A stretch of DNA of 64,000 nucleotides, taken from contig JACOUM010000007.1 in the NCBI GenBank assembly GCA_016177795.1, positions 240,370 through 304,369 on the forward strand, in the 5' to 3' direction. Source of the stretch: Nitrosomonadales bacterium. Its GTDB lineage: Bacteria > Pseudomonadota > Gammaproteobacteria > Burkholderiales > Gallionellaceae. The position numbers were made by a program, and so were the translations under genes. The notes under the pieces are model-generated. The model saw only the letters and a list, made by a program, of their open reading frames with translations, was not told the origin of the DNA and did no database searches. This document shows positions 1-8,702 of the stretch, one piece after another (position 1 is the stretch's first letter; each line of letters begins with the position of its first letter).

Positions 1-1
1 C

Positions 2-994
2 AAGCTGCGCCAGAGCGAATGGGAACTGGAGCGCAAGAAACTCAAGCGGCTGCGCACCGCGCGCGCCAACACACTGGACGGCACGGCCATCGAGCTGTAT
101 GCCAATATCGAAAAGCCGGAAGATGTCGCCGAGGTGAAAGAAAACGGCGCGACCGGCATCGGCCTGTTCCGCAGCGAATTCCTGTTCCTCAACCGCGATG
201 ACCTGCCGGACGAGGAGGAGCAGTTTGAGGCCTATCGTGCGGCAGCGGAGGGCATGGAAGGCCAGCCCGTCACCATTCGCACTTTCGATCTGGGCGCGGA
301 CAAGCAGCTCAAGGGCGTGGAACGCGTCGCCAGCAACCCTGCACTGGGATTGCGTGCCATCCGCCTGTGCCTGGCCGAACCGCAACTGTTCCGCCCACAG
401 TTACGCGCCCTGCTGCGCGCCTCGCATTACGGCAACATCAGAATACTGATACCGATGCTGTCCAGCGTATCGGAACTCAACCAGACCCTGCAGTTCATCG
501 CCGCAACCAGGCAGAGCCTGGAGGATGAAAGCATACCGTGCGGCAGCGACGTGAAAATCGGCGGCATGATCGAAATTCCGGCTGCCGCGCTGGCGATCAA
601 TGTGTTCGCCAGAAAACTGGATTTTCTCTCAATCGGCACCAATGACCTGATTCAGTACACGCTGGCGATCGATCGCACCGACGAAGAAGTCGCGCATCTT
701 TATGACCCGCTGCATCCCGCCATCCTGCATTTGCTGGCACATGCCATTGGCACTTGCAACAAGCTCGGTGTGCCGATTTCGGTATGCGGCGAAATTGCCG
801 GTGAACTGCCCTACACCCGCCTGTTGCTGGGTCTCGGTCTGCGCCAGCTCTCGATGTTTTCGGCACAGGTACCCAGCATCAAACAGCGCGTGCTGACCAC
901 CAGCCTGCCGGAACTTACTGCACTGACACAGAAAATCCTGCGTGCCGACGACCCGCTCAGAATTCGCGAGCTGCTTGGCCGATTGAACGCATAG
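2..994 (+). CDS. ptsI: PEP-protein phosphotransferase (PTS enzyme I), C-terminal part
   Basis: This is the 3' 330 codons of enzyme I of the phosphotransferase system, which moves phosphate from PEP to HPr in the cytoplasm. The reading frame is open from base 2, so the N-terminal HPr-binding and phospho-His domains lie upstream of the window (full-length enzyme I is about 575 residues). The PEP-binding TIM-barrel is visible: GATGIGLFRSEFLF at fragment residues 49-62, the DLGADKQ motif, GGMIEIPAAAL, SIGTNDLIQYTLAIDR, and the catalytic-Cys motif VCGEIAGE with Cys at about residue 262. In betaproteobacteria without sugar PTS permeases, enzyme I usually serves a regulatory or nitrogen PTS. Whether that holds here cannot be seen because hpr and EIIA genes are outside the window. 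Confidence 0.95.
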   Translation, partial: KLRQSEWELERKKLKRLRTARANTLDGTAIELYANIEKPEDVAEVKENGATGIGLFRSEFLFLNRDDLPDEEEQFEAYRAAAEGMEGQPVTIRTFDLGADKQLKGVERVASNPALGLRAIRLCLAEPQLFRPQLRALLRASHYGNIRILIPMLSSVSELNQTLQFIAATRQSLEDESIPCGSDVKIGGMIEIPAAALAINVFARKLDFLSIGTNDLIQYTLAIDRTDEEVAHLYDPLHPAILHLLAHAIGTCNKLGVPISVCGEIAGELPYTRLLLGLGLRQLSMFSAQVPSIKQRVLTTSLPELTALTQKILRADDPLRIRELLGRLNA

Positions 995-1067
995 CCACGG
1001 CAGGGACCGGCATGCGGTGTAAAGCGCAGATGAAAGGCCAGGCATCCGGCCGGGATGAGCGCAAGGC

Positions 1068-2138
1068 ATGAAAGAGTTATTCATCACCGAAACCCGCGCG
1101 CGCTTGCGCACTTGGCTGGCCATCGGCTACGCCCTGTTCATCGTGTATGCGAGCCTGTCGCCCTTTAGCGGATGGCGTGAACAGGGGCTGGATTTCGCCG
1201 AAGTGCTGGCTGCGCCTTTATCGCTTACCTATACCGCGTTCGATACGGTCGTCAATCTGCTGTCCTATCTGCCGTTCGGCCTGCTGGCCGGCTTGACGTT
1301 GCGCGCGTGTTCCGGCGCGCCGGTCAGCGCGCTGCTCGCCCTGTGCCTGGGCGTCATGTTGTCGGCGGGCATGGAGTACCTGCAAATGTATCTGCCCGGG
1401 CGCATCAGTTCCAACATGGATTTGCTGTCCAACAGCATGGGCGCACTGGCAGGTGCGCTGCTGGCGGTGAGCATGGCCTCGCAGCCCCGGCTTTTATCGC
1501 GCGTGACGCACTGGCGCGGCAGCCTGTTCCAGCATGGCAAGGAAATGGACTTCGGTCTGGCGCTGCTGGCGCTGTGGATATTCGGCCAGATCAATCCGTC
1601 CCTGCCGATGCTGGGCAACGTATTTATCAGCGAGGCGGCGCGCCAGCCGTTTGCTACGCTACCGCCCGCGCCGTTCGGGATGTGGGAAAGCGGTGCAGTT
1701 GCATTGAACCTGTTGATGCTGGGCACGCTGATGCTGACTTTGCTGCGCGAACCGCGCAATACCATCACGGCATTGCCGCTGGTGTTAAGCGTGGTGGCGC
1801 TGGCCAAGTTCATCACTGCCGCGCTGTTGCTCAAATCCTGGGCGTTGTTGCTGTGGATCAACAGCGAGGCAGTGCTGGGAATGCTGCTGGGGATGTTGCT
1901 GCTGCTCGCGCTGCTGTGGCTGCCGCGCGGCGCGGCCATTGTCTCGGGTGCCGCGGCGACGCTGAGTTATTTCATTATTGTGAATTTCGTGTTTGACGAC
2001 AACACGCCCGCTGCCGCAATGTCCATCTACCACTGGCATTACGGCCATTTGCTTAATTACAACGGTCTGGCGCAGACCATCGCGCTGACCTTTCCGTTGC
2101 TGTTGTTGTTTCACCTGTGGCGCACACGAAAAGTATAA
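1068..2138 (+). CDS. VanZ-family integral membrane protein
   Basis: A 356-residue polytopic membrane protein. The N-terminal third (about residues 15-130) has VanZ-family features: a first hydrophobic segment ending in YASLSPFSGW, a second segment containing NLLSYLPFGLLAG, and the GMEYLQMYLPGRISSNMDLLSNSMGALAG stretch typical of VanZ domains. The remaining two thirds add several more hydrophobic helices without a recognisable domain, making it longer than the minimal VanZ proteins of glycopeptide resistance loci. VanZ-domain proteins are common in environmental proteobacteria, and their biochemical function outside teicoplanin resistance is not established. It follows ptsI by 73 bases and may have its own start signals, as no strong Shine-Dalgarno is visible. 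Confidence 0.8.
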   Translation: MKELFITETRARLRTWLAIGYALFIVYASLSPFSGWREQGLDFAEVLAAPLSLTYTAFDTVVNLLSYLPFGLLAGLTLRACSGAPVSALLALCLGVMLSAGMEYLQMYLPGRISSNMDLLSNSMGALAGALLAVSMASQPRLLSRVTHWRGSLFQHGKEMDFGLALLALWIFGQINPSLPMLGNVFISEAARQPFATLPPAPFGMWESGAVALNLLMLGTLMLTLLREPRNTITALPLVLSVVALAKFITAALLLKSWALLLWINSEAVLGMLLGMLLLLALLWLPRGAAIVSGAAATLSYFIIVNFVFDDNTPAAAMSIYHWHYGHLLNYNGLAQTIALTFPLLLLFHLWRTRKV

Positions 2139-2171
2139 TCCCGCCAGCATTTCATTCTTCCGAGGTTAACC

Positions 2172-2483
2172 ATGAGCTTTTTCGACAAACATGTTTTTTT
2201 CTGCACCAATCAGCACGAAGACGGCAGTGACTGCTGCAACAACCATGGCGCGCAAAAAGCGCGCGATTATGTGAAGAACAAGGTCAAGGAACTTGGCCTC
2301 TCCACCCACCGCAACAGCATTCGCATCAATTCCGCCGGCTGCCTGGGACGCTGCGAGGAGGGGCCGGTTATCGTGGTGTATCCCGAGGGCACCTGGTATA
2401 CCTACAGGAACGAAAAAGACCTCGACGAAATCATCGATGAACACCTCCGGCATGGCCGCATCGTCGAGCGCCTGAAGATTTGA
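2172..2483 (+). CDS. (2Fe-2S) ferredoxin domain protein, thioredoxin-like fold
   Basis: A 103-residue soluble protein with the cysteine pattern of thioredoxin-like [2Fe-2S] ferredoxins (related to the NuoE/HoxE fold). An early Cys in VFFCTNQ is followed by the Cys pair of SDCCNN, and [14 protein letters not shown] gives the C-x3-C half of the cluster site. The closing EGTWYTY and DEIIDEHL segments are characteristic of the family. It is translated from an ATG just after an AGGTTAACC leader. Family members are electron carriers of uncertain partner, and nothing next to it (VanZ, ABC exporter) identifies the partner here. Confidence 0.88.
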   Translation: MSFFDKHVFFCTNQHEDGSDCCNNHGAQKARDYVKNKVKELGLSTHRNSIRINSAGCLGRCEEGPVIVVYPEGTWYTYRNEKDLDEIIDEHLRHGRIVERLKI

Positions 2484-2541
2484 TGCGCTCACCACGCGGA
2501 GCCTGCGGGTGCCACTGGTCGCTACGCGAGATTCACGTCAA

Positions 2542-3465
2542 ATGGATAATGTAACCACGGTACTGAGCGCACACGGCCTGCGCAAATACTACAACGGGCA
2601 GGCAGTGGTGGACGGGCTGGACATCTCCATCCGGCGCGGCGAATGCTTCGGTCTGCTGGGGCCGAATGGCGCGGGCAAGACCACCACGCTGCGTTTGCTG
2701 CTCGGCCTGATCTCACCGGATGCGGGCGAATTGCGCTTGCTGGATCATGCCGTGCCGGAACAATCGCGCGCCGCACGGCTGCGCGTCGGCGTGGTGCCGC
2801 AGATGGACAATCTCGACCCGGACTTCAGCGTGGCGGAAAACTTGCTGGTGTATGGCCGCTATTTCGGCATGAGCGATGCGGCCATTGAGGCGCGTTTGCC
2901 GGAGCTGCTGGAGTTTGCCAACCTGGCCCAGAAGCGCGATGCCAGGATACCGACCCTGTCCGGCGGCATGAAGCGGCGGCTGACGCTGGCGCGCGCACTG
3001 GTGAATGATCCGGAAGTCATTTTTCTCGATGAGCCGACCATCGGCCTCGACCCGCAGGCACGCCACCTGATCTGGCAGCGCCTGCGCGAACTGACCGCAC
3101 GCGGCAAGACGCTGCTGCTCACCACGCACTTCATGGAGGAGGCGGAGCGGCTGTGCCATCGTCTTGCGGTGATGGATAACGGACGCATCATCAGTGAAGG
3201 CACACCGCGCGAACTGATCGGACGAAACATCGAGCCGCAGGTGGTCGAAGTATTTGGCGAGGGTGCGGCGGAATGGGCGCACAGCCATGCTGCACGCCAT
3301 GCGCATCGCTTCGAAATCAGCGGGGAAACGGTGTTCTGTTACGTTGACGACGCTCAGCCATTGTTGCTGGAGTTACAGCGGCAGCCGGAGCTGCGCTATC
3401 TGCATCGCCCGGCGAATCTGGAAGATGTGTTTCTCAAATTGACCGGACGGGAGATGCGCGAATGA
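2542..3465 (+). CDS. ABC transporter ATP-binding protein, NodI-like
   Basis: A 307-residue ATPase subunit of an ABC-2 type exporter. It has Walker [10 protein letters not shown] near residues 40-48, a Q-loop at Q87, the signature [15 protein letters not shown] at 139-153, Walker B VIFLDEP at 159-165 and the switch His at 196 (TTHFMEEAE). The C-terminal extension and the adjacent permease resemble the NodI/NodJ pair, whose characterised members export lipo-oligosaccharides; housekeeping homologues are widespread in betaproteobacteria. The ATG at 2542 is chosen because homology begins only there. An in-frame GTG at 2509 would add 11 residues without resemblance. The substrate is unknown. Confidence 0.9.
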   Translation: MDNVTTVLSAHGLRKYYNGQAVVDGLDISIRRGECFGLLGPNGAGKTTTLRLLLGLISPDAGELRLLDHAVPEQSRAARLRVGVVPQMDNLDPDFSVAENLLVYGRYFGMSDAAIEARLPELLEFANLAQKRDARIPTLSGGMKRRLTLARALVNDPEVIFLDEPTIGLDPQARHLIWQRLRELTARGKTLLLTTHFMEEAERLCHRLAVMDNGRIISEGTPRELIGRNIEPQVVEVFGEGAAEWAHSHAARHAHRFEISGETVFCYVDDAQPLLLELQRQPELRYLHRPANLEDVFLKLTGREMRE

Positions 3466-3568
3466 CAAGGCTTATTCAAAAACCATTTATCCACGAAAGG
3501 CACGAAAAGCGCAGCCCACAAACGTTTCTTCATTTCGTGTCTTTCGTGATTTTCGTGGACAAGCCTTT
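3466..3568. repeat. CACGAAA palindromic repeat, copy A
   Basis: The spacer between the exporter ATPase and permease is filled by an imperfect inverted repeat. The left arm (3486-3508) carries TCCACGAAA then CACGAAAA. The right arm (3532-3563) carries TTTCGTG, TTTCGTG and TTTCGTGGA. Short outer arms AAGGCTT (3468) and AAGCCTT (3562) extend the pairing. It begins immediately after the stop codon of the ATPase gene. Related copies lie at 4795, 18767, 35541 and 45602. Confidence 0.8.
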
Positions 3569-3579
3569 CCACAGTTGAA

Positions 3580-4365
3580 ATGAAGCCTTCCTTTTTCGCC
3601 CTACCGCGCCTGAGCCTGCGCTTCATCCCGATCTGGCGGCGCAATTTCATGGTATGGAAAAAAATGGCGGGTTCGTCGATACTCGGCCATCTCGCCGATC
3701 CGGTCATCTACATGCTGGGGCTGGGCTACGGACTGGGCGGCATGCTGCCGGAGATCGGTGGTATGCCCTACATCACCTTCCTCGCCGCCGGAACGGTGTG
3801 CTACAGCACGATGAACAGCGCCAGTTTCGAGGTGCTGTATTCCGGTTTCACGCGCATGCACGAGCAGCGCACCTGGGAGGCGATACTCAACACGCCCATC
3901 ACGCTGGACGATATCGTGTTTTCGGAAATCGTCTGGGCAGCGAGCAAGAGCCTGTTGTCTGGGCTGGCGGTATTGGCGGTCATCTGGCTGCTGGGGCTGT
4001 CGCATTCGCCGCTGACATTGTGGCTCATCCCGCTTTCATTGCTGGTCGGGCTGTGCTTCGCTTCGCTCGGGATGATCATGACCGCCATCGCCCCCGGCTA
4101 CGATTTCTTCATGTACTACTTCACCCTGATCATCACGCCGATGGTGCTATTATGCGGCGTGTTTTTTCCGGTTGATCGGCTACCGCCGCTGCTGCAAACC
4201 GTGTCATCCACCCTGCCGCTGACGCATGCAATTGATCTGGCGCGGCCGCTGCTGAATGACGTGATTCCGGCAAATTCCTGGTGGCATGCCGCCGTGTTGC
4301 TGGGTTACGCGCTGGCCGGATTTTATGTGTCGCTGGCGTTGTTAAGGCGGCGACTTTCTCAATGA
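3580..4365 (+). CDS. ABC-2 type transport permease, NodJ-like
   Basis: A 261-residue inner-membrane permease with about six hydrophobic segments and the ABC-2 architecture. It starts with a cytoplasmic stretch (FIPIWRRNFMVWKKM), followed by the ADPVIYMLGLGYGLG and FLAAGTVCYSTMNSASFE segments typical of NodJ-like permeases, and RTWEAILNTPITLDDIV, which corresponds to the coupling region. The partner ATPase lies 114 bases upstream, separated by a palindromic repeat. The pair would form a homodimeric exporter complex. The substrate cannot be deduced. Confidence 0.88.
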   Translation: MKPSFFALPRLSLRFIPIWRRNFMVWKKMAGSSILGHLADPVIYMLGLGYGLGGMLPEIGGMPYITFLAAGTVCYSTMNSASFEVLYSGFTRMHEQRTWEAILNTPITLDDIVFSEIVWAASKSLLSGLAVLAVIWLLGLSHSPLTLWLIPLSLLVGLCFASLGMIMTAIAPGYDFFMYYFTLIITPMVLLCGVFFPVDRLPPLLQTVSSTLPLTHAIDLARPLLNDVIPANSWWHAAVLLGYALAGFYVSLALLRRRLSQ

Positions 4366-4374
4366 GGATTTTCG

Positions 4375-4785
4375 ATGCTATGGGTTAAAGCGTTTCACAT
4401 CATTTTCGTCGTAAGCTGGTTCGCCGGATTGTTCTATTTGCCGCGTATCTTCGTCAATCACGCGATGGCGACCGAGCCAGCCGAAATCGCGCGGCTGAAG
4501 CTGATGGAGCGCAAGCTGTACCGCTTCGTCACGCCGATCGGCGCGCTGGCGATCATTTTCGGTCTCTGGCTGTGGTTCGGCTACGGCTTCTCCGGCGGCT
4601 GGCTGCACGCCAAGACTACGCTGGTATTCCTGCTGGCGGGCTATCACCTGTATTGCGGCCATCTGGTCAAGCAATTTGCCGCCGATAAAAACACGCGCAG
4701 CCATGTTTTTTACCGCTGGTTCAATGAAGCGCCCGTGCTGCTTCTGACCGCCATCGTTATTCTCGTTACTGTGAAACCGTTTTAA
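4375..4785 (+). CDS. hemJ: Protoporphyrinogen oxidase HemJ (CopD-like membrane protein)
   Basis: A 136-residue membrane protein with four hydrophobic helices. It matches the HemJ family, which oxidises protoporphyrinogen IX to protoporphyrin IX in heme synthesis in bacteria that lack HemG/HemY. The key signatures are visible: WVKAFHIIFVVSWFAG with the conserved His at residue 8, FYLPRIFVNH, the WLHAKT segment with Lys80, and RWFNEAPVLLL near the C-terminus. It begins 9 bases after the permease gene. hemA, also of the heme pathway, lies 17 kb downstream. Confidence is high for the family and somewhat lower for the exact reaction. Confidence 0.88.
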   Translation: MLWVKAFHIIFVVSWFAGLFYLPRIFVNHAMATEPAEIARLKLMERKLYRFVTPIGALAIIFGLWLWFGYGFSGGWLHAKTTLVFLLAGYHLYCGHLVKQFAADKNTRSHVFYRWFNEAPVLLLTAIVILVTVKPF

Positions 4786-4794
4786 CTAATAACC

Positions 4795-4934
4795 TTTTAT
4801 CCACGAAAAACACGAAAGCCTCGAAATAAACCAATAGATTATTTTGATGCAACAACTCACCTATTACGGGGCTGTTGCCAATCGCCACATCTACTTGAAT
4901 TTTTGTGTTTTTCGTGCCTTTCGTGGACAACTGC
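4795..4934. repeat. CACGAAA palindromic repeat, copy B
   Basis: The spacer between hemJ and rlmL holds a second copy. The left arm at 4795-4827 reads TTATCCACGAAAAACACGAAA and continues with a third CGAAA. The right arm at 4899-4933 has TTTTTGTG, TTTTTCGTG and CTTTCGTGGACAA. The central 70 bases differ from the other copies. It can form a long imperfect hairpin in the transcript between the two genes. Confidence 0.8.
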
Positions 4935-4951
4935 TTTTTCTAGGTTAATTT

Positions 4952-6088
4952 ATGCCTGATTTTTTCGCCCCCTGCCCGCGCGGGCTCGAACCCTTATTGC
5001 GCAGCGATGTTGAAACATGGGGCGCGCAGAACGTGCGCGTCACCGAAGGCGGCGTGCATTTTTCCGGCGACTGGGCGCTGTGTTACCGCGCCAACCTGGA
5101 GAGCCGCATCGCCAGCCGCATCCTGTGGCGTGTGAAAGAAACGCAATATCGCAACGAGCAGGATATTTACCGGGCGGTGTTCGATCTACAATGGCAGCGC
5201 TGGTTTGACGTCACCCATACCATCCGCGTGAATACCACGGCGATACGCTGCCCGCTGAAGAGCCTGGAGTTCATCACGCTGCTGGTCAAGGACGCGGTAT
5301 GCGATCGTTTCCGCGCGCACTGCAACGAACGCCCGAGCGTAGACACGCTGCAACCGGATGTGCGCATCCATGTCTTTATCGAAGACAATAAGTTGATGCT
5401 GTATCTGGACACTTCCGGCGACGCGCTGTTCAAGCGCGGCGTGCGCCAGCACACCAACATCGCGCCGCTGCGCGAGAATCTGGCCGCGGGCATTCTGCGC
5501 CTGAGCGGCTGGCAGCCGGGCACGCCGCTGCTCGACCCGATGTGCGGCAGCGGCACGTTCCTGATCGAGGCGGCGCAGATGTCGCTGAATATCCAGCCCG
5601 GCATCGCGCGCAGCTTCGCCTTCGAAAAACTGAAAAATTTCGATGCCGCGAAGTGGCAGGCCATGCGCGAACAGGCGATTGCCGCACAGTTGCCGGCCAG
5701 GCCGCTGGAAATTTACGGCAGCGACTTGTACGGCGATGCGCTGAAAGCCGCATGGCGCAATCTGCACGAAGCCGGGCTGGCGGAATGCGTGCAGCTCAAG
5801 CAGGCCAACATATTGGAAATTTCCGCTCCGGCGGAACACGGCGTGCTGGTGGCAAACCTGCCCTACGGCGAACGCATGGGCGACCTGGACGAACTGGCGG
5901 AGCTGTACCCGAAACTGGGCGATGCGCTGAAGAAGAAATTCGGCGGCTGGACCGCCTATCTGTTCACCGCCGACAAGGCAATTCTGAAACTGATGCGCCT
6001 GTCCCCGTCCAGGCGCACCCCGCTGTTCAACGGCGCGATTGAGTGCCGCCTGCTGGAATACAAGATCGTGTCTGGCAGCAATCGTTAG
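4952..6088 (+). CDS. rlmL: 23S rRNA (guanine-N2) methyltransferase, RlmL-like THUMP protein
   Basis: A 378-residue class I SAM-dependent RNA methyltransferase of the RlmL/YcbY N-terminal type. It has an N-terminal ferredoxin-like plus THUMP RNA-binding half (about residues 1-155), then the methyltransferase core with LDPMCGSGTFLIEAAQ at 194-209 (SAM binding) and the NLPYGER motif at 302-308 (target-base N-P-P-Y type loop). Enterobacterial RlmL is fused to RlmK and is about 700 residues. Here only the RlmL half is present, as is usual in betaproteobacteria. The stop codon is the TAG at 6086, which coincides with the left end of an inverted-repeat element. Confidence 0.88.
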   Translation: MPDFFAPCPRGLEPLLRSDVETWGAQNVRVTEGGVHFSGDWALCYRANLESRIASRILWRVKETQYRNEQDIYRAVFDLQWQRWFDVTHTIRVNTTAIRCPLKSLEFITLLVKDAVCDRFRAHCNERPSVDTLQPDVRIHVFIEDNKLMLYLDTSGDALFKRGVRQHTNIAPLRENLAAGILRLSGWQPGTPLLDPMCGSGTFLIEAAQMSLNIQPGIARSFAFEKLKNFDAAKWQAMREQAIAAQLPARPLEIYGSDLYGDALKAAWRNLHEAGLAECVQLKQANILEISAPAEHGVLVANLPYGERMGDLDELAELYPKLGDALKKKFGGWTAYLFTADKAILKLMRLSPSRRTPLFNGAIECRLLEYKIVSGSNR

Positions 6089-6384
6089 GGAACCTCTGAT
6101 TAAGTCCGCCATGAACCGCGTTGCTAACAAAAACTGGGGACTCGCCGCGACACGTTACTGCGCAGCAGCCGATTGCGGGAGCGGCGAGGTAGCATCGTCT
6201 CCGCACCTGCGCTTCGCGTACCGTGAGCCTCGCGCACCGTGTCATGGCAGCAGTTATTCTACGATGCCAAGGAGCGCAACACCGCGAGCGCCAGTTTTGG
6301 CCGTTCCTCGAAACTGCGCTACGCTCCGTTTTGTTGTAACCCTTCAGGGCATTGGCCATGTGGGACTTAATCAGAGGTTCCCTA
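6086..6384. mobile_element. MITE-like element with 22-bp terminal inverted repeats
   Basis: A non-coding element of about 299 bp bounded by perfect 22-bp inverted repeats at 6086-6107 and 6363-6384 (outer bases TAGGGAACCTCTG and its complement). The outermost flanks read TTAG and CTAG, compatible with an imperfect YTAR target duplication of the kind IS5-group elements make. The interior contains no convincing gene. It lies exactly between the convergent rlmL and pilU genes, and its ends provide the TAG stop codon of both. The parent transposon is not in the window. Confidence 0.75.
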
Positions 6385-7518
6385 GGTCATCTTGAGGTTT
6401 TCCGTACCGCTCATCACATCTCGATCCGTGGAGCTCTTGCTTTGCAACTTGATACGCAGGCGCAAGTCGTTCACCGAGTCGGCGTTTTTCAGGGCATCCT
6501 CGTAGGAGATCATGCCGGATTCGTACAGGTTGAACAGCGCGCCGTCGAAGGTCTCCATGCCCAGTTCGCGTGACTTGGCCATCACTTCCTTGATTGCATT
6601 CACCTCGCCCTTGAAGATCAGATCGGCAATCAGCGGTGAGTTAAGCAGAATTTCAAATGCGGCAGCGCGTCCTGCGCCATCTTTCCTCGGAATCAGCCGC
6701 TGCGAGATGAGCGCCTTGATGTTCAACGACAAGTCCATCAGCAGCTGTTCGCGCCGCTCCTCAGGGAAAAAATTGATGATGCGATCCAGCGCCTGGTTGG
6801 CGCTGTTGGCGTGCAGCGTGGCCATGCACAGGTGGCCGGTTTCGGCGAAGGCCACGGCGTATTCCATGGTTTCGCGGTCGCGTATTTCGCCGATCAGGAT
6901 CACGTCCGGCGCCTGGCGCAGGGTATTCTTCAGCGCGTTATGCCAGTTCTCGGTGTCCACACCGACTTCGCGGTGGGTGATGATGCAGTTGATGTGATCA
7001 TGCACGTATTCGACCGGGTCTTCGATGGTGATGATGTGGCCGTAACTGTTCTTGTTGCGATGGCCGATCATGGCCGCCAGCGTGGTGGATTTGCCCGAGC
7101 CGGTGCCACCGACCAGAATCACCAGGCCGCGCTTGGTCATCACGATGTCTTTCAGCACTGGCGGCAGACCCATCGCATCGAGGTCGGGAATCTGGGTGGT
7201 GATGGTGCGCAGCACCATGCCGACGTGCTGCTGCTGCATGAACACGTTGACGCGGAACCGTCCGATGCCATGCGGGCTGATCGCAAAATTGCACTCGTGC
7301 GTCGCCTCAAATTCGGCGGCCTGGCGATCGTTCATGATGCTGCGTGCCAGCTCCTGAGTGTGCGCTGCAGTCAGCGCCTGATTGGACACCGGCTTCATTT
7401 GCCCATTCACCTTGAATGCCGGCGGGAAGCCGGTTGTGATAAACAAATCGGACGCTTTCTTGCTGATCATGCCGCGCAGCAAGTTGTGGATCAACTCGGT
7501 GGCCTGGTCTCTTTCCAT
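6382..7518 (-). CDS. pilU: Type IV pilus retraction ATPase PilU
   Basis: A 378-residue PilT/VirB11-superfamily ATPase that acts with PilT to drive type IV pilus retraction and twitching. Walker A GGTGSGKST is at 137-145, Walker B VILIGEIRD at 206-214, and the His-box ETGHLCMATLHANSA at 226-240. The N-terminal KKASDLFITTG segment and the C-terminal extension beyond the PilT core are typical of PilU. It lies 31 bases downstream of pilT on the same strand, the usual pilTU operon order. Its stop codon TAG is formed by the end of the MITE-like element at 6384. Confidence 0.94.
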   Translation of the reverse strand: MERDQATELIHNLLRGMISKKASDLFITTGFPPAFKVNGQMKPVSNQALTAAHTQELARSIMNDRQAAEFEATHECNFAISPHGIGRFRVNVFMQQQHVGMVLRTITTQIPDLDAMGLPPVLKDIVMTKRGLVILVGGTGSGKSTTLAAMIGHRNKNSYGHIITIEDPVEYVHDHINCIITHREVGVDTENWHNALKNTLRQAPDVILIGEIRDRETMEYAVAFAETGHLCMATLHANSANQALDRIINFFPEERREQLLMDLSLNIKALISQRLIPRKDGAGRAAAFEILLNSPLIADLIFKGEVNAIKEVMAKSRELGMETFDGALFNLYESGMISYEDALKNADSVNDLRLRIKLQSKSSTDRDVMSGTENLKMT

Positions 7519-7549
7519 ATGGATACTCCTCCCTAAACCTGTGCAATCA

Positions 7550-8593
7550 TCAGCCGGGGAACAAATCCTTGTTCATCGCCTTGCTGCGCGCTTCCGCCGG
7601 CGCAACCTGCCCGCTCTTCACCAAGCTGGTCAAACACTGGTCGAGCGTCTGCATCCCGAGGTTCTGGCCGGTCTGGATGGCGGAATACATCTGCGGCACC
7701 TTGGCCTCGCGAATCAGGTTGCGGATGGCCGGGGTGCAAATCATGATTTCATGTGCCGCCACGCGCCCGGAACCATCCTTGGTCTTGAGCAGGGCCTGCG
7801 AAATTACCGCGCGCAGCGATTCCGACAGCATCGCGCGCACCATCTCCTTTTCATCGGCGGGGAACACGTCGATGATACGGTCGATGGTCTTGGCCGCCGA
7901 ACTGGTATGCAGCGTGCCGAACACCAGGTGGCCGGTTTCCGCTGCGGACATCGCCAGGCGGATGGTCTCCAGGTCGCGCATTTCGCCGACCAGGATGATG
8001 TCGGGGTCTTCGCGCAGCGCCGAGCGCAACGCGTTCTGGAAAGACAGCGTATCCCTTCCGACTTCGCGCTGGTTGATCAGGCATTTCTTGCTTTCATGCA
8101 CGAATTCGATCGGGTCTTCCACCGTCAGAATGTGCCCCATCTCATGTTCATTACGGTGGTTGATCATCGCGGCGAGCGTGGTGGACTTGCCGGAACCGGT
8201 CGGTCCGGTGACCAGCACCATGCCGCGCGGATAATCCGAAATGGTCTCGAAACTCTTCGGCGCCTTGAGGTCTTCCAGCGACAGAATCTTGGAGGGAATG
8301 GTACGCATCACCGCGCCTGCGCCGCGGTTCTGGATGAACGCATTCACCCGGAAACGTGCCAGCCCCGGAACCTCGAAGGAAAAATCGACCTCCTTGTTCT
8401 CCTCGTAAAACTTGCGCTGCTGGTCGTTCATGATGTCATACACCAGGGCATGCACTTCCTTGTGCTCCATCGCGGGCAGGTTGATGCGGCGCATGTCGCC
8501 ATGCACGCGGATCATCGGTGGCAGGCCGGCGGAGAGATGCAGGTCGGAGGCTTTATTCTTGACACCAAAGGCAAGCAATTCGGTGATATCCAT
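7550..8593 (-). CDS. pilT: Type IV pilus retraction ATPase PilT
   Basis: A 347-residue PilT, the hexameric motor that depolymerises the type IV pilus at the inner-membrane base. Walker A GPTGSGKST is at 130-138, the Asp-box around VEDPIEF at 158-164, Walker B IILVGEMRD at 199-207 and the His-box GHLVFGTLHTSSA at 221-233. The AIRNLIRE segment required for retraction is present near residue 291. Length matches the family. It is divergent from yggS, with about 110 bases between the starts, the common arrangement in proteobacteria. Confidence 0.96.
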   Translation of the reverse strand: MDITELLAFGVKNKASDLHLSAGLPPMIRVHGDMRRINLPAMEHKEVHALVYDIMNDQQRKFYEENKEVDFSFEVPGLARFRVNAFIQNRGAGAVMRTIPSKILSLEDLKAPKSFETISDYPRGMVLVTGPTGSGKSTTLAAMINHRNEHEMGHILTVEDPIEFVHESKKCLINQREVGRDTLSFQNALRSALREDPDIILVGEMRDLETIRLAMSAAETGHLVFGTLHTSSAAKTIDRIIDVFPADEKEMVRAMLSESLRAVISQALLKTKDGSGRVAAHEIMICTPAIRNLIREAKVPQMYSAIQTGQNLGMQTLDQCLTSLVKSGQVAPAEARSKAMNKDLFPG

Positions 8594-8702
8594 TTATAAT
8601 CTTCCCTGTTTGACCGGTTTCGCACCAGTTTGGTTAAGATGGCCCGGTTTGACCGGGACAACTTGGAGCTGCACAAGTTAAAGACATGTGGTGCACGGGA
8701 TT

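Noticed and set aside
4952..6088. Possible truncation of RlmL because E. coli RlmL is about 700 residues
   Set aside because: The missing part is the fused RlmK half; stand-alone RlmL proteins of this size are normal outside enterobacteria.
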